A stretch of 64,000 nucleotides of DNA from Haliotis asinina (Eukaryota; Mollusca; Gastropoda; Lepetellida; Haliotidae), in assembly GCF_037392515.1 (NCBI RefSeq), contig NC_090282.1, positions 34,709,054-34,773,053 on the forward strand, in the 5' to 3' direction. Shown here piece by piece: positions 23,801 through 33,066 of this stretch. The position numbers and the translations under genes were made by a program. Numbering within the stretch: the first letter of the stretch is position 1; each line of letters begins with the position of its first letter. The notes under the pieces are model-generated. The model saw only the letters and a list, made by a program, of their open reading frames with translations, was not told the DNA's origin and did no database searches.

Positions 23801-25984
23801 CTGTAGGCAGTGTCCCAAATAGCCACTGGGCTGCTAAACTGTGGCTAGTAAAAATCCAGTCAGGCCAGTAAAATTTTCCAAATCACTTTCCTAACTTTGT
23901 AGTGAATTTTCATGGAGTCATTTTGTAGATATATTACTCTCTCTGACTTCTTAAGTTATATAACACTTTTAACCTTGTAGGTTAAGGCCTGAAAAAAGTG
24001 TTCTTGATATGAGCAGTTTATTGACGAAATCCATGTCTACATTCAAGTTTTGGACTAGTGAATAATTTTGTAGTCTAGTAGCTCTCAGGCATAGCTAGTC
24101 CGACTGGCTAGCAACATTTGGAAACTATTTCACACACTGTCTGTAGGTCTGTAGGAATAATCACCTGAGAAAAAACTGGATGCTGAAACTTCACATGGTT
24201 TCCAACACCAATAATGACACCATGATTAATTTCATGAGTCTCCATATCATGATGGAGACAGTTTTTGTATTGTCATCTTTTGCATATATTTTATCTTTTG
24301 CAGATCGAGACATTATCTGCAGATGATAAAAAAGAGATGTTTCAGCTTATTGATGCATTATTGTGTGTTGCTGAAAGTAAGCAGAAGCAGAAGATGGGTG
24401 ATGCTTTAAAAGAACTAGAAACAAAGATGGAGAGCACAGGTAAGATGGGATTTACAACACTACTCTTGAAACTTATGTAAGGACACCTGACAGGTGTTAC
24501 AAGTTAGCCCTTTGGTGTTAATGCTGTTGTCAGTCAGGTATCCAGATCACAATCACTGTTCTAAAGCATGAGTAGACAGATTATGTGTTTCTCTGGGTAT
24601 ATAAAAATTGCGAATATGAATGTTTACGAGGAGTGTGACCACTCACACTCAGTCAAATTGAGTAGTCAAATTGAAGAAAACAGCCTCCTCTCTCCATACA
24701 CAGAGGAAATGCATGGTTGACATCAGATGTTTTTGGTTTTGTGACTATTCCATCTCCAAGTTTCCAAAGCTGATCTTTTGTCTGACAACTGGTCACAACA
24801 GACACCATTCAAAAATAGGGGATATTAGATGTACAAGACTGATAAAGTGCAAATGATGAAGCCAAAGGGGAAACTGATGATAAAAAGAATATAAGGGAAA
24901 ATGTGACAATTTATTCCATTCCTTTGGAAATGTTTCACCTGTATGATTTATACATTACTTTTTCTCATATATGTTTTGGCATTGGCTGATGTTATGCCCT
25001 CAAAAGGGAATAACCCCTATTTTGTATTTTCATAGCCATTACTTTGGTGAAAGTGTGAAATGTTGATGAATACAACTTTTTATTACAAGTGTGGCAGATA
25101 TCATCTAATGGTGAAACTTTTGATTGTGTACAACATCCTGCTTCATACCTTCAGATATACATGACATGTTGAAGAAAGTGGCAGCTATTCTGTTCCGTGA
25201 ATCTGATTACAAGTCCTTACATGAGGAAGACTTGGGAGTTAAGGTAATAATAGAATCATTGTGAAGCTTGTTTCTCCTTTGGGTCTTTTGTAGAATGGCT
25301 GGTTAATCTTCTGAATTTCACATGCTTGTTTATGGCAACATGGGAGTTAAGGTAATATCAACCATCTTGAAGCTTGTTTCTCCTTTCGGACTTTTGTAAA
25401 ATGGCTGGTTGATCGTCTGATATTTCATATGCTTGTTTATGGCATTGTGATTGAAGTATATGCTGTAGTCAGTCCTTACATGTCTTTAGAAATGGCTCTG
25501 TACTAGAATTTCATTGAACATCATTTTTGTCAGATGTGTTACATTGTTGATACTCATAGATTGCATATCAGTTCTGTTCCCTCAACAGCCATGAATACAT
25601 ACAGATATATGCCTGTGTGTCTCTGATGTGTGTCTGTTCTCAGTCTACTGATGAGTTCAAAATTTCAAATGAGGCTAAATCCATGCACAAACTCTAGATT
25701 AAGTGTAGAAAATACATGCTGAAGATTAATCCAGGCATGAACATTGTACAAACACTAGACTATGTGTAGAGAATACTTCCTAACACTAATCCATGCATGA
25801 ACATTGTACAAGCCATAGATTATATATAGAGAATACATCCTTAAGACTCAGTGTATACTTTCAGTCTGACGAGGGAGAGGACGTGTGTGATTCGGTTACT
25901 GATCTGAGCGAGCGAGCTGCAAGCATCCCCGATGACTTCATCAGTAACCTGCGTCTTGGTATCCAAGTCCGAAACATAATGTAG
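11761..25984 (+). CDS. Divergent (haspin-like/atypical) protein kinase, 11 coding exons, 461 aa
   Basis: Eleven exons with GT-AG borders join in consistent phase to 461 codons plus TAG (25982-25984). The ATG has a good context (accATGg) and an in-frame TGA seven codons upstream at 11740. Residues 1-126 form a polar N-terminal region without a recognisable domain. The kinase domain starts near 140: Gly-rich loop G150-K-G-A-T-A-G156, ATP Lys K173 in AQKT, likely helix-C Glu E184, catalytic loop H272-E-D274-L-H-A-G-N279, metal-binding D295-F-G297 and a D-D-I-Y motif at 314-317. All core catalytic residues are present, so activity is plausible. It is odd in three ways: His replaces the catalytic-loop Lys, as in haspin; only about 18 residues separate DFG from D-D-I-Y, with no APE; and the Gly loop has one extra residue. 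The region around K173-E184 also loosely resembles NIK/MAP3K14. Residues 380-461 are acidic and charged. Family placement and substrate are unknown. Confidence 0.85.
12130..12269. mobile_element. 140 bp MITE with TA target duplication
   Basis: The ends are imperfect inverted repeats: cagtggaaactgtctaaact at the left, and ggttttgacagtttccagtg at the right. TA dinucleotides flank both sides (12128-12129 and 12270-12271), as expected for a Tc1/mariner-type non-autonomous element. It lies in intron 1 of the kinase gene, 44 bases from the exon 2 acceptor. Confidence 0.75.
12314..12415 (+). CDS. Kinase exon 2
   Basis: The acceptor is gtgtctcttcag. The exon encodes an acidic, Ser/Thr-rich stretch ending NLAS(GE). 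Two phase-compatible donors exist: tcag|gtgaag after 12409 and gaag|gtatgt after 12415. Both leave phase 1, so the protein may include or lack Gly-Glu. The downstream site was chosen here because GTATGT is the stronger match. Confidence 0.75.
12590..12957 (+). mobile_element. Type B SINE with tandemly duplicated 3' module, in intron 2
   Basis: The body (gtaacccatgcttgttgtaag, gtggtcagactcactgac) leads into a 3' module (gaattgtctgat...gattatttacagaccattcccatatagctggaatattgc...acttactcactc). That module is repeated about 103 bp later and begun a third time at about 12930. Confidence 0.8.
12958..14169. other. Intron 2, nothing recognised
   Basis: Unique AT-rich intronic sequence with no supported feature. 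Confidence 0.5.
14170..15370 (+). pseudogene. Degraded coding-like block, possibly retroelement ORF debris
   Basis: Within intron 2 the composition becomes coding-like. A frame near 14215-14330 has a Cys/His-rich segment (CDKCRK ... CIDCISLCARHH). Another at about 14330-14530 is rich in D/S/K/R/P with one stop (DRDRKKSDGPGSS ... GNDDFFTFFRNLT). A third runs about 54 codons from about 14880 to 15053. They lie in different frames with stops between them, so the block is not one intact gene. The order Cys-rich, basic and acidic linker, then later frames would fit the remains of a retroelement gag region such as a DIRS type, but no enzymatic motif is visible and the assignment is a guess. Confidence 0.3.
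15371..17817. other. Intron 2, right part; nothing coding recognised
   Basis: AT-rich sequence containing a 12 bp perfect stem hairpin (16656-16667 with 16682-16693). The intron ends at acceptor cctgtttcag (17808-17817). Confidence 0.5.
16656..16693. repeat. Short perfect inverted repeat
   Basis: tttgatgacagt and actgtcatcaaa are exact reverse complements separated by 14 bases. Intronic and of unknown role. Confidence 0.85.
17818..17872 (+). CDS. Kinase exon 3
   Basis: 55-base exon between cctgtttcag and cacg|gtagga. It enters at phase 1 and leaves at phase 2, encoding (A)TLERDEKGKVTVVYKDT(R). Confidence 0.8.
18733..18895 (+). CDS. Kinase exon 4
   Basis: The acceptor is caccttgcag and the donor caaag|gtatga. 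It encodes residues 72-126, a basic stretch followed by VCLELIDFIKTNRAP, and leaves in phase 0. No known domain is evident. Confidence 0.85.
19045..19196 (-). mobile_element. Type A SINE, reverse orientation, intron 4
   Basis: The reverse body gcaatattccagcaatatca, ggtggaggacaccagagatggg, then the reverse B box (aatctaacctgggtct) and ccaccaggctaccccatctcc. The B box is mutated and the tail is reduced. Confidence 0.85.
19470..19850 (+). mobile_element. Type B SINE plus detached 3' tail, intron 4
   Basis: The body runs cttgaagatccaggctagag, cttcagtaacccatgcttgtc, gatcaggtggtgaggctcattgatctgg and ends atatagctggtaaattgctg...cactcattcactcac at about 19738. A second 3' tail module (gtgttgctggaatattgctg ... 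aaacacac) follows at 19800-19850, as in the copy at 12590. Confidence 0.8.
19910..20053 (+). CDS. Kinase exon 5 (Gly-rich loop, ATP lysine)
   Basis: Phase 0 at both ends, between gtatttcag and aaaca|gtaagt. Encodes residues 127-174, including LGKGATAGDIVVVKD and the AQKT segment with K173, the first two kinase subdomains. Confidence 0.9.
20569..20719 (+). CDS. Kinase exon 6 (helix C and hinge approach)
   Basis: The acceptor is cctttctgtag and the donor agag|gtaagg, with phase 0 in and phase 1 out. It encodes VMISDFRKDEVRAW..., where E184 is the likely helix-C Glu, through FYLQDNEIFFHMEKLDR. Confidence 0.9.
21464..21619 (+). CDS. Kinase exon 7 (first half of catalytic loop)
   Basis: The acceptor at 21463 (ctgttccttcag) is required by phase. 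The upstream cag at 21433-21435 would break the frame. Encodes residues 225-276 up to HEDLH, with donor cacg|gtagga. Confidence 0.85.
22383..22594 (+). CDS. Kinase exon 8 (completes catalytic loop, DFG)
   Basis: Begins by completing Ala277 and reads AGNVMVQEK ... LKVLDFGKAHPLRG ... GEQDDIYQIIRLF, ending SEL in phase 0. The donor cactt-type boundary is ctt|GTGAGT, and that GT is also the first base of the minisatellite that fills the start of intron 8. Confidence 0.9.
22595..23612 (+). repeat. Minisatellite of donor-bearing 32/33 bp units starting at the exon 8 splice site, about 31 copies
   Basis: The unit is GTGAGTATAG, then tgtcaggctacctattggatat. In 13 units it starts GTGAGT (32 bp): 22595, 22627, 22659, 22691, 22723, 22755, 22787, 22819, 22917, 23147, 23179, 23211, 23243. 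The others start gtgtag or atgtag (33 bp), which destroys the donor. A variant unit (gttacctgttggaaat) occurs at about 22706 and again 456 bp later, marking a block duplication. Open frames of 77-129 codons in the array follow from the 33 bp period and are not genes. Reading on from exon 8 meets TGA at 22628-22630. Confidence 0.95.
23613..24303. other. Remainder of intron 8
   Basis: AT-rich intronic sequence with no feature recognised; it ends at acceptor tatcttttgcag. Confidence 0.7.
24304..24439 (+). CDS. Kinase exon 9
   Basis: Phase 0 in, phase 1 out (gcacag|gtaaga). It encodes IETLSADDKKEMFQLIDALL ... KMGDALKELETKMEST, a charged, probably helical C-lobe segment. Confidence 0.85.
25155..25243 (+). 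CDS. Kinase exon 10
   Basis: The acceptor is cataccttcag and the donor gttaag|gtaata. It encodes DIHDMLKKVAAILFRESDY ... EEDLGVK, leaving phase 0. The last 10 bases of this exon and its donor recur 108 bp downstream. Confidence 0.85.
25234..25448 (+). repeat. 108 bp direct duplication spanning the exon 10 splice donor
   Basis: The string gggagttaaggtaat occurs at 25234 and 25342. Both are followed by matching sequence (gaagcttgtttctccttt, then aatggctggtt, then catgcttgtttatggca). Copy 1 includes the true exon end; copy 2 lies in intron 10 and preserves the donor. Copies differ by roughly 15 percent. Confidence 0.85.
25678..25850. repeat. Diverged tandem repeat, about 60 bp x3, in intron 10
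   Basis: aatccatgca, then gaacattgtacaa, then atag...tagagaatac recurs with starts near 25678, 25728 and 25788. It ends just upstream of the exon 11 acceptor. Confidence 0.7.
25865..25984 (+). CDS. Kinase exon 11, stop codon
   Basis: The acceptor is actttcag at 25864. It encodes an acidic stretch (SDEGEDVCDSVTDLSERAAS) and ends LGIQVRNIM then TAG. The exon keeps several CpGs while the flanking introns have few, supporting coding constraint. Confidence 0.85.
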   Translation, partial: SDEGEDVCDSVTDLSERAASIPDDFISNLRLGIQVRNIM

Positions 25985-26232
25985 ATATCTGCAGCTTATG
26001 ACATCACCTGCAGATTCCTGCCATTCAATCAGTTAGTGGTGAAAAACAGACAATCCGTGGAATTTATTACTACTTTGTACTGATTGTAATTTTTGTCTTC
26101 TGAAAGTCTCAAAGGAGTAGTTAAATGTGTGACAATGTAGAGACATCACTGCAACATGAATGAGAAGATCTTGCCACTGAGGTTCTGTAACTCCAGCTCT
26201 AGTCAATACCTGATTGTCCATGTTACAGCATG

Positions 26233-26483
26233 TTCAGGTCCTGTAACAGTCTCATGTTCATGTTACAAGGGGCATAAGCCCATTATACAGCATTCAGGTC
26301 CTGTAACAGTCTCATGTCCATGTTACAAGGGGCATAAGCCCATTATACAGCATTCAGGTCCTGTAACAGTCTCATGTCCATGTTACAAGGGGCATAAGCC
26401 CATTATACAACATTCTGGTCCTGTAACAGTCTCATGTCCATGTTACGAGGGGCATAAGCCCATTATACAACATTCTGGTCCTG
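26233..26483. repeat. 60 bp tandem repeat, 4 copies
   Basis: Exact 60 bp period: ttcaggtcctgtaacagtct, catgtccatgttacaagggg, cataagcccattatacagca. Copies start at 26233, 26293, 26353 and 26413, with a partial fifth. Because 60 is divisible by three, a frame of 145 codons stays open with a 20-residue Cys-containing repeat (SGPVTVSC ... KPIIQH). There is no evidence that it is translated. Confidence 0.95.
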
Positions 26484-27250
26484 TTTCACAAGTTGCAACG
26501 CCGTGTGAAAGCGATCATATAAAGATCCTTGAGCTACAATGTCCACGAAACAACAGGCAATTAAGAGTTGTATGTTTTAGCTACAATCTTTAGCTACAAA
26601 GATTTCAGTTTTCATCAAGGGCTAGCGATAACATGATTCAAGTTCTTTTATTTTGATCTTCTTGCATCAGATGAACTCCACCATTTTGTCCAAAGTGTCC
26701 TTTTAATCATGCATAATGTTCATCATGCAGGGTGTATTTTACAAGCATTTACATTGATCATATTTAATGGTGCTAATTTAGGAGTTTTCTGTGATGACCT
26801 TTACACCAAAGTGCATCTGAACATATCTACAGATTACAACAACACGAGGTCATATGCTGTTGAAAGTTTGAATGTATTTGTCTATGTTTGGAGTCAGCCA
26901 AAGAAAGAAGACATACTTAAAGCGTTTTGTGATTTTACTTGCTCTTCTTTTAGATTCAGTAAACTATGTCCACAATGAACATGCATTTATTGCTTACCGA
27001 TATCACTGTTTGATAATTTTACAATGTTGTTACACACTGTGTAGTAACATTGCATCATGTCGCTCATATGACATCAAAGTGGTTTACAGTTTATGACGTC
27101 ACAATGCTTCACTGACAGTAGTGTTAGACATTGCTTGACAGAGTCATCACGCTCATTGAATTCTAAGGGGAAAAAAAGTACTGTTCTTGATAATATTTTG
27201 CTAATGTTGGATGCGTGATAAATAGAATACAAAACTATGCCCCATTAAAC

Positions 27251-27350
27251 ACCATATTTATGAAACTTGTGAATGGAATGGTATTGGTATCTAACTTGCT
27301 TTTGTTTTTTAGATACCAAACCATTCGCTCGTTTCATAAATATGGTATTG
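27251..27350. repeat. Foldback (inverted repeat), about 42 bp arms
   Basis: The left arm accatatttatgaaacttgtg ... gtatctaa pairs imperfectly with the right arm ttagataccaaaccattcg ... ataaatatggtattg around a loop of about 15-20 bases. A MITE-like hairpin is likely; it would form a stable structure if transcribed. Confidence 0.8.
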
Positions 27351-27480
27351 CACGGGACAACATTTAGTATTCTTTGTGTAATGAACTGACAGATATACAG
27401 AATTGTGCTTTTGGTCCCGGCCAATTGGGGTATATTTTACTTGAACAGTGAACTATAGTTATCACCCACTGAAATAAATG

Positions 27481-30404
27481 TTTCCTTTGGGCTTGTTATG
27501 ACAGTAGTTTATCGTAAGAGAACTCACTGGATAAAGATTGATAGTGTAGTTTGAAGCTTGTAGGAATGCTTATGTGCAATAACCGATAAATTATCATATC
27601 TGGACCAGGTCAATCCATGTTATACTATGCAAAGAACTGTTCTGTTGGGGTGTGATAACACACTATCATCCTAGTCACAGTGCCTGGCCTCCTGATTCCT
27701 GAAGTTGCCTCTCAAACTATAGGTTTAGATTACTGTGACAGGGAAATTTTCTGTTTTGCCAGTGATACAAGGTTGATTTTCTCAGTAATTCAGCCAGTCT
27801 CAAGAATTCATAAAAAAGTGTTTCTGTAAGAATTGTTAGAAAAAGGACATTATCCATTTAGTTAATCTTACTTTTTGGTCAAAGGTATGTCATTATAAAA
27901 TTCAACAATGACTTCTGTGAATGAAATATGATTTGATTCATTATTTTCTGGTATCTTTGGGTGATTTTCAAATTTGAAACGTTTGAAAGGGTAAGACTGG
28001 TCTTAGATTGGTGTGGTATGTTGTACTTGGTTGACTGTGACAGTATTTGTGACAAACATTTGTGACCTGGGTCTCATATTGTGTAGTGTGCCTGGGCAAA
28101 GCACTTCATTGACATTGCTGTCAGTTCCCCCAGCTGTTTACAGTGGGTGCCTGAGAAGCGGATGTACAGACCTAGACAGTCCTTAGTGCTTAGTAGCAGC
28201 TTTGAAAGTGCAATTCCATCAGGGTAATAATGTAATGCCAAAGAGCAGCATCAAGTTGGATTCTAGGCAGAAAAATTAGCATCAGTTTTTTCAATATATA
28301 ACAATATTATGATTACACTAGCCTTGTTAGGAGCACTGCTTATTTGCATTTACGCAATAACATGGCTAGCCTCGCATGGCAATAATTGTTTACCTGTATA
28401 CCACAATATGTTTTTATGATGATGAATGTCACAAGAGTTTGTTTTGTTTTGGTGTGTTGGGTGAAAACTGTATTGCAGTAATATTATTATTTCAATCATT
28501 TGCCATAGAGTCTATACAGAAGTTCATTCAGAATTTGACAAATCACGAGTGATTTTTCCCTATGGGTGGCATGGACTGACAGTGCTTTCTTTGATGTGGT
28601 AATTTAGTATCAAGAAAACAAACTGCACGTGTCAGTCCCTGCTGAACACTATTGCTCCTAATACATAGAGAATCTCACCCAAGTGTCATCTGATATGAAA
28701 TATATCAACATGAGTTGAGGAAGTTACAGGATATTTTTACCTTTAACAATGAGTGTTGATATAACTGATGTCAGTAGGCACGCGGGTGAGATTCTATTTA
28801 TTAGCCATATCATTCTTCATTAGTATTCAGTGAAAAATGTACATCTCAGAACACAGCACTGCCATTAGATTTGTAGTGTAGTGATGTCATAGCATTGTGA
28901 TGTCATCAAGTTCGTGACATCGTAGCATCAGGGCATTGTGCAAAATCTGCTGTCCTAAAGATATCTCTTAGGAGATATCGTATGAACTCACACAAGTGAT
29001 ATCTCTTGTGGAACACACTTTTGGATGATAAATGGCTATGCAATGGTTTTCACAATGGTTTTCTGATTCTGACATTGCCTAATCTGTACACTGCAATGTC
29101 AACTTTTAGTATTCTTGAGGTGAAGTTTGGTTGTTAGGTAGCTCGGTTCATGTGGAAGACAGTAACAGACATGTAAATCTTGCAAATGCATTTGTTTTCT
29201 ATGTTGATTATACTATACCCATTTGTATTTAAGCAAATTAACAGCTTAAAGTCAGTATTTATGAATATACAATATTACAATGTCTGTTGATTTGTGATGT
29301 TCAGATCTATGGGGTGGAAGGTTTGCTTCCAGTTCAGTGCTGAAAAATAAAAGATATTTTTTAAAGAAATTGTTTAAGCATGCAGTTTCAGAAGCATTGT
29401 GTCTTCATACTTTTTAGGTTTACAGTTATGTTTTATATTTTCTGTTTGTTATGACAGTTCAGACACAACCAATCAGTTTATTATTTTATGAACTTATCAG
29501 ATACTTTTTTCTAAATGTACCTGAGAATTGAGTTCATATTTTACCACAAAACCTGAATCACCTATTTGTGAGAAGAGTCTGCACATGTTGTTTGATTTGG
29601 TCCCAGCAATATTAGTGACAGGTCCACTGGAAGTAAGCAGAACCTGGTCAGTTGCTCTGAGAAGTCCTTTGTGTACAGATGAATAATTTTCATGGAGATA
29701 TGTTTTGTAATTTGTAGAATCTTTTCATCCAAGGTGGAGATTCATCAAATGATATGAATATGACATTAGTTGTTGGACAGATACTTTGGGAGTGTCCTGT
29801 GTTTTTTTTTTATTTCTGTAGCCTTGGTAACCAGTAGAAAAATGCTTGCATCTAAAAGAAACTTGAAAATGAGGTGGAACCATTTACGTGTATTTACATG
29901 TGTGCATTTTTGTACATCAATTGATTTTAGGTCTGAAGATATTTCTTGTTGGTTTTATATTGTATCTCCTCAATTCCATGACATGTCAACATTATGTTCT
30001 TTGGATTTTTCTTTTTTGTCTCATTCATAGTATTTATTTCCACTTGACTGAATTTACTTTGGAGTTTAGACGTGGCTTGGCCTAACAGATATCAGGTCAT
30101 TCTTGTTGATTACAAAAGCAACTCATCTTGTCTATCTTCGTTGTTTCTTAGAAGAGTTAAACCAATCTGCAAAACAGTGCTAATGATTTCATAACATTTG
30201 TTATGGTTCTATTTTGTGACTGTCTGTAGTCAGAAACGGTGCAGACATCATCAAGTAATGATGTATCTTATTGTTGCTAACATGATGGCCACTTTGGCAG
30301 CCATGTTGAAAATGTTGAACATAACAAGTCATCGTTCCATTTAAAATTATTAGGTTATTACAAATAAAGATGAATAACCAGTGTCATTTGGAAAGTAGAC
30401 AAGT
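27481..30404. other. No gene seen; one foldback
   Basis: AT-rich, CpG-poor sequence. Only the inverted repeat at 28658-28804 stands out. Confidence 0.5.
28658..28804. mobile_element. MITE-like foldback element, about 147 bp
   Basis: The left end ctaatacatagagaatctcaccc pairs with the right end gggtgagattctatttattag. AGAATCTCACCC is matched exactly and the outer bases with small gaps. The interior also has a weak match (gatatgaaatatatcaac against ttgatataactgatgtc). No transposase lies inside. Confidence 0.6.
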
Positions 30405-30560
30405 GTAACATATGTTATATCTGTGATTTCACTTTTTCAGTAAGGTACAGATTCAAGTACAGAAGCCACAGCGGCTGGGTGGGTTAGATCGTTGGCTTTG
30501 TACATTTGGATGAGGTGCTTGCCTTTGTGAGAGTGCTTTTGAATCTCATATTTAAGTCAA
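30405..30560. repeat. Dispersed repeat family C, copy 1
   Basis: The string tgtaacatatgttatatctg, then gatttcactttttcag, then cacagattcaagtac (here with ggt) is followed by a tRNA-like region (gcggctgggtgggttagatcgttggc). It is shared with 37045-37195, and a fragment recurs at about 30610. Probably another SINE family. Confidence 0.55.
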
Positions 30561-32513
30561 ACGCAAAAAGTATTAGAATCTGTATTTAACCACAAAAGTT
30601 AACTCCCAAAAGTAACATATGTTATATACACAAAAATGTTGTAGTAATTTTCATCTTTTGGCCCTATTATGACATTGAACCTTCCCAAACCCTTATTACA
30701 CTGTACTGATTTACCTTAAGATTGTAAAGAAGACATTTAGTTCAAGTTGTCATTTTCATAGACTACCAAAATCTAGTCCTGGACTGGAGTGAGCATGTGA
30801 CAAAACCTTTAGTCATATGCAGCAGTACTGGTTTATGTAGTTGCTCATATCGTATTCACTTAGGAGTTATAAGTATTGATGTGTCTAGTCCAGATTTTCA
30901 TTTAAAGTGCTATGGTGCGTCAGAATATGCTGAAAGGTGTAAGGCGTGAGTTTGTTTTTTGTATTATTTTCATTTGTTTTTGAAATCTGTGTTTATTTAT
31001 TCCTCACCAGAAATGAATAGCACCTTTCCAGATATTTAGTACACTATTTAAGAATGCCTGATGCAGTTGATTGTATCCATTTGACAGTTTTAGATGTTAT
31101 GTGCACAACTGGATGTGACTGACTACTTCAAGCTGTAATACCTTGGCATTTCAAGCTTGTCCACTGCTGGTTCCACTGGTGCATAACAGTCTAGAAATAA
31201 GTCTATGTTTACCTGTTGCAATAATAGAGCTAACAGGCAGCATGTTTACAGAAAATGAGCTGAGATGCAGGGATCTTTTGTGATAATACTGCTAACATTG
31301 GCATCTTTTATGACAACACAACTGAGATCCACCAACTCTTTCTGATAAACTAAAATGCAGAATACTTTATAATAGGATTCTCTATTATGATACAGTTAAA
31401 ATGCAAAAATAGTTTACAATAATACATCAACAAAGCAGGAATCCTCATGATAATAAAGTTATGAGACAGGATGTTACATTTTTTCACAACGATGAAACCA
31501 GGAGCGTATTTGTCCTTCAAATGTAGACACACTAATCATCATTGTGGTTCCCTTTATTGAATTATGGGAAGTATCATTGTGTTTTGTGTTTGGGGCACGA
31601 AGAACATCTGTTGTTTTCTCAATTATTGAAATGAAAAATGAAGAAACGTGTCCTAACTTATTCAAGACAACTTTGCCTTAGACTCAACCCACCCTCCAAA
31701 TATTTGTAATGTCTGTGCGATGCAACCTGCATCATTATAGCAAGCCATAGAAAACTGCTATCCCCAAATATAAAAATACAATCTGAAGAGTGAAAATTGA
31801 CTGTTTTGCTTATGCAGTTATCAAGAAAACCTTTGTGAGCCAACTGACGTTTGGTATGTTTCCCCTCATCTTCCTGAAAAAAGTGTGATTTGTGTAACCC
31901 TTCAAACTGAAACCATGTTGTCCAGGATTGTCACTTTTAGTAATGAGTTGGATTAATCTCTAGAAGTTTCAACTGTTTAGTGGGGAATGTAGTTACTGGG
32001 CTGGTCCCTTTCCATATGTTGTATATAATATATTCATGCACTTCTTATCCAGACCATTTGTAATAAAACAATTTCAAGAAGTTTGCTTCATGTCTTATGC
32101 ATGAAAATGGTATCTGTTGCTAAAAATATAGTTTTCTGCAAACTAATCAGTGGAAACACTGATAGAAGGCTGTGCAGTTTACTGTGGAGAGTTATTTCCC
32201 TTAATCGTGCCAGAATCAACCATTCTTCCATTCATGTGTCACAATTTGTCAGGGAAGGTAGACACATGGCCAAGGTTTTGAGGTGACATGATCCACTTTA
32301 TTGAGTTGATCCATGGGATGCCAGAAGTCAATGATTGTGAATTCAAATCCTGGTTTGCCCAGTTGATTGTTTCCCCTCTATCCATGTGGATTCCACCAAA
32401 GCGATATTCTTTTAAGACATGCTGCATACATGAAAACTAGTTTTCTCAATATCTTAAAAATCTTGTTCATCTCCCATGTCCTAAGCTGACTGCTCTGCTC
32501 ATCAACCTCCCTA
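30561..32513. other. No gene seen
   Basis: AT-rich, CpG-poor sequence without supported features. Confidence 0.5.
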
Positions 32514-32705
32514 CTGCTTAAACAGCTTACACCACTTGCCCTAGAAGCCATAGAATCTGCTGGTGGTTTCAAATCTGCCCTCAAAACTCATCTTTTCAAA
32601 CTCTCTTTTCCATAGACTTTGTCCACAGTCATTTCTTTTCATAGCACGATTGAGCAATATTGTTTGGAAACAGACACTCTACAAATCAATTGTTATTATT
32701 ATCAT
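32514..32705 (+). pseudogene. 3' end of a LINE (CR1/L2/Jockey-like) reverse-transcriptase ORF
   Basis: 34 codons read LLKQLTPLALEAIESAGG then FKSALKTHLFKLSF and a stop (TAG 32613-32615). The F-K-x-x-L-K-T-H-L-F ending is the hallmark C-terminal tail of non-LTR retrotransposon ORF2 proteins. It is followed by a short 3' UTR ending in ttattattatc, the simple tail typical of CR1/L2-type elements. The rest is missing, as expected of a 5'-truncated insertion. Confidence 0.7.
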
Positions 32706-32744
32706 GCATCATTTCATTCTTTATTCCCACCCCTATGTCTAGAC

Positions 32745-32925
32745 TCAAATATTTACATTCTCCCACCATAGAACTGGAATACCGAGGTGTGTGGTAACAA
32801 TAAATTCACTCGCTCACCTAGAAATATACTCACCTAACTAGAATACTGTTAAAAATGCCTTAAACCACTCTCACTCACTCACTCACTCACTCACTCACTC
32901 ACTCACTCACTCACTCACAATTTGT
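32745..32925 (+). mobile_element. SINE 3' end with (CACT)n tail
   Basis: atttacattctcccaccatagaactggaatacc is followed by a second degraded tail module and (CTCA)n to about 32919. The head is not recognisable. Confidence 0.6.
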
Positions 32926-32943
32926 CAGCATCATATGTGCCCT

Positions 32944-33066
32944 GCAGGGCCCACTTTGACAAAGCAATCTTAGCGCTGCAACTCTCTTAAGTCTGTGTTG
33001 GAGAATGGGAGTTACAACCATTGTAGCGCTAAGATGCTAATATTGCTGTGTGCAAGTGGACCCTGG
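32944..33066. mobile_element. MITE, about 123 bp, CAGGG...CCCTG termini
   Basis: Long imperfect terminal inverted repeats: left cagggcccactttgacaaag then caatcttagcgct; right agcgctaagatgctaatatt then gctgtgtgcaagtggaccctg. No coding content. It is inserted just after the (CACT)n tail. Confidence 0.75.

Larger units (their letters stand above)
25985..27480 (+). other. Probable 3' UTR and 3' flank of the kinase gene
   Basis: No further frame-consistent exon is seen after the stop. The first AATAAA on the + strand in this stretch is at 27473-27478, and another is at 29346. The real cleavage site cannot be fixed from sequence alone. Contains the 60 bp repeat and the foldback described separately. 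Confidence 0.45.
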
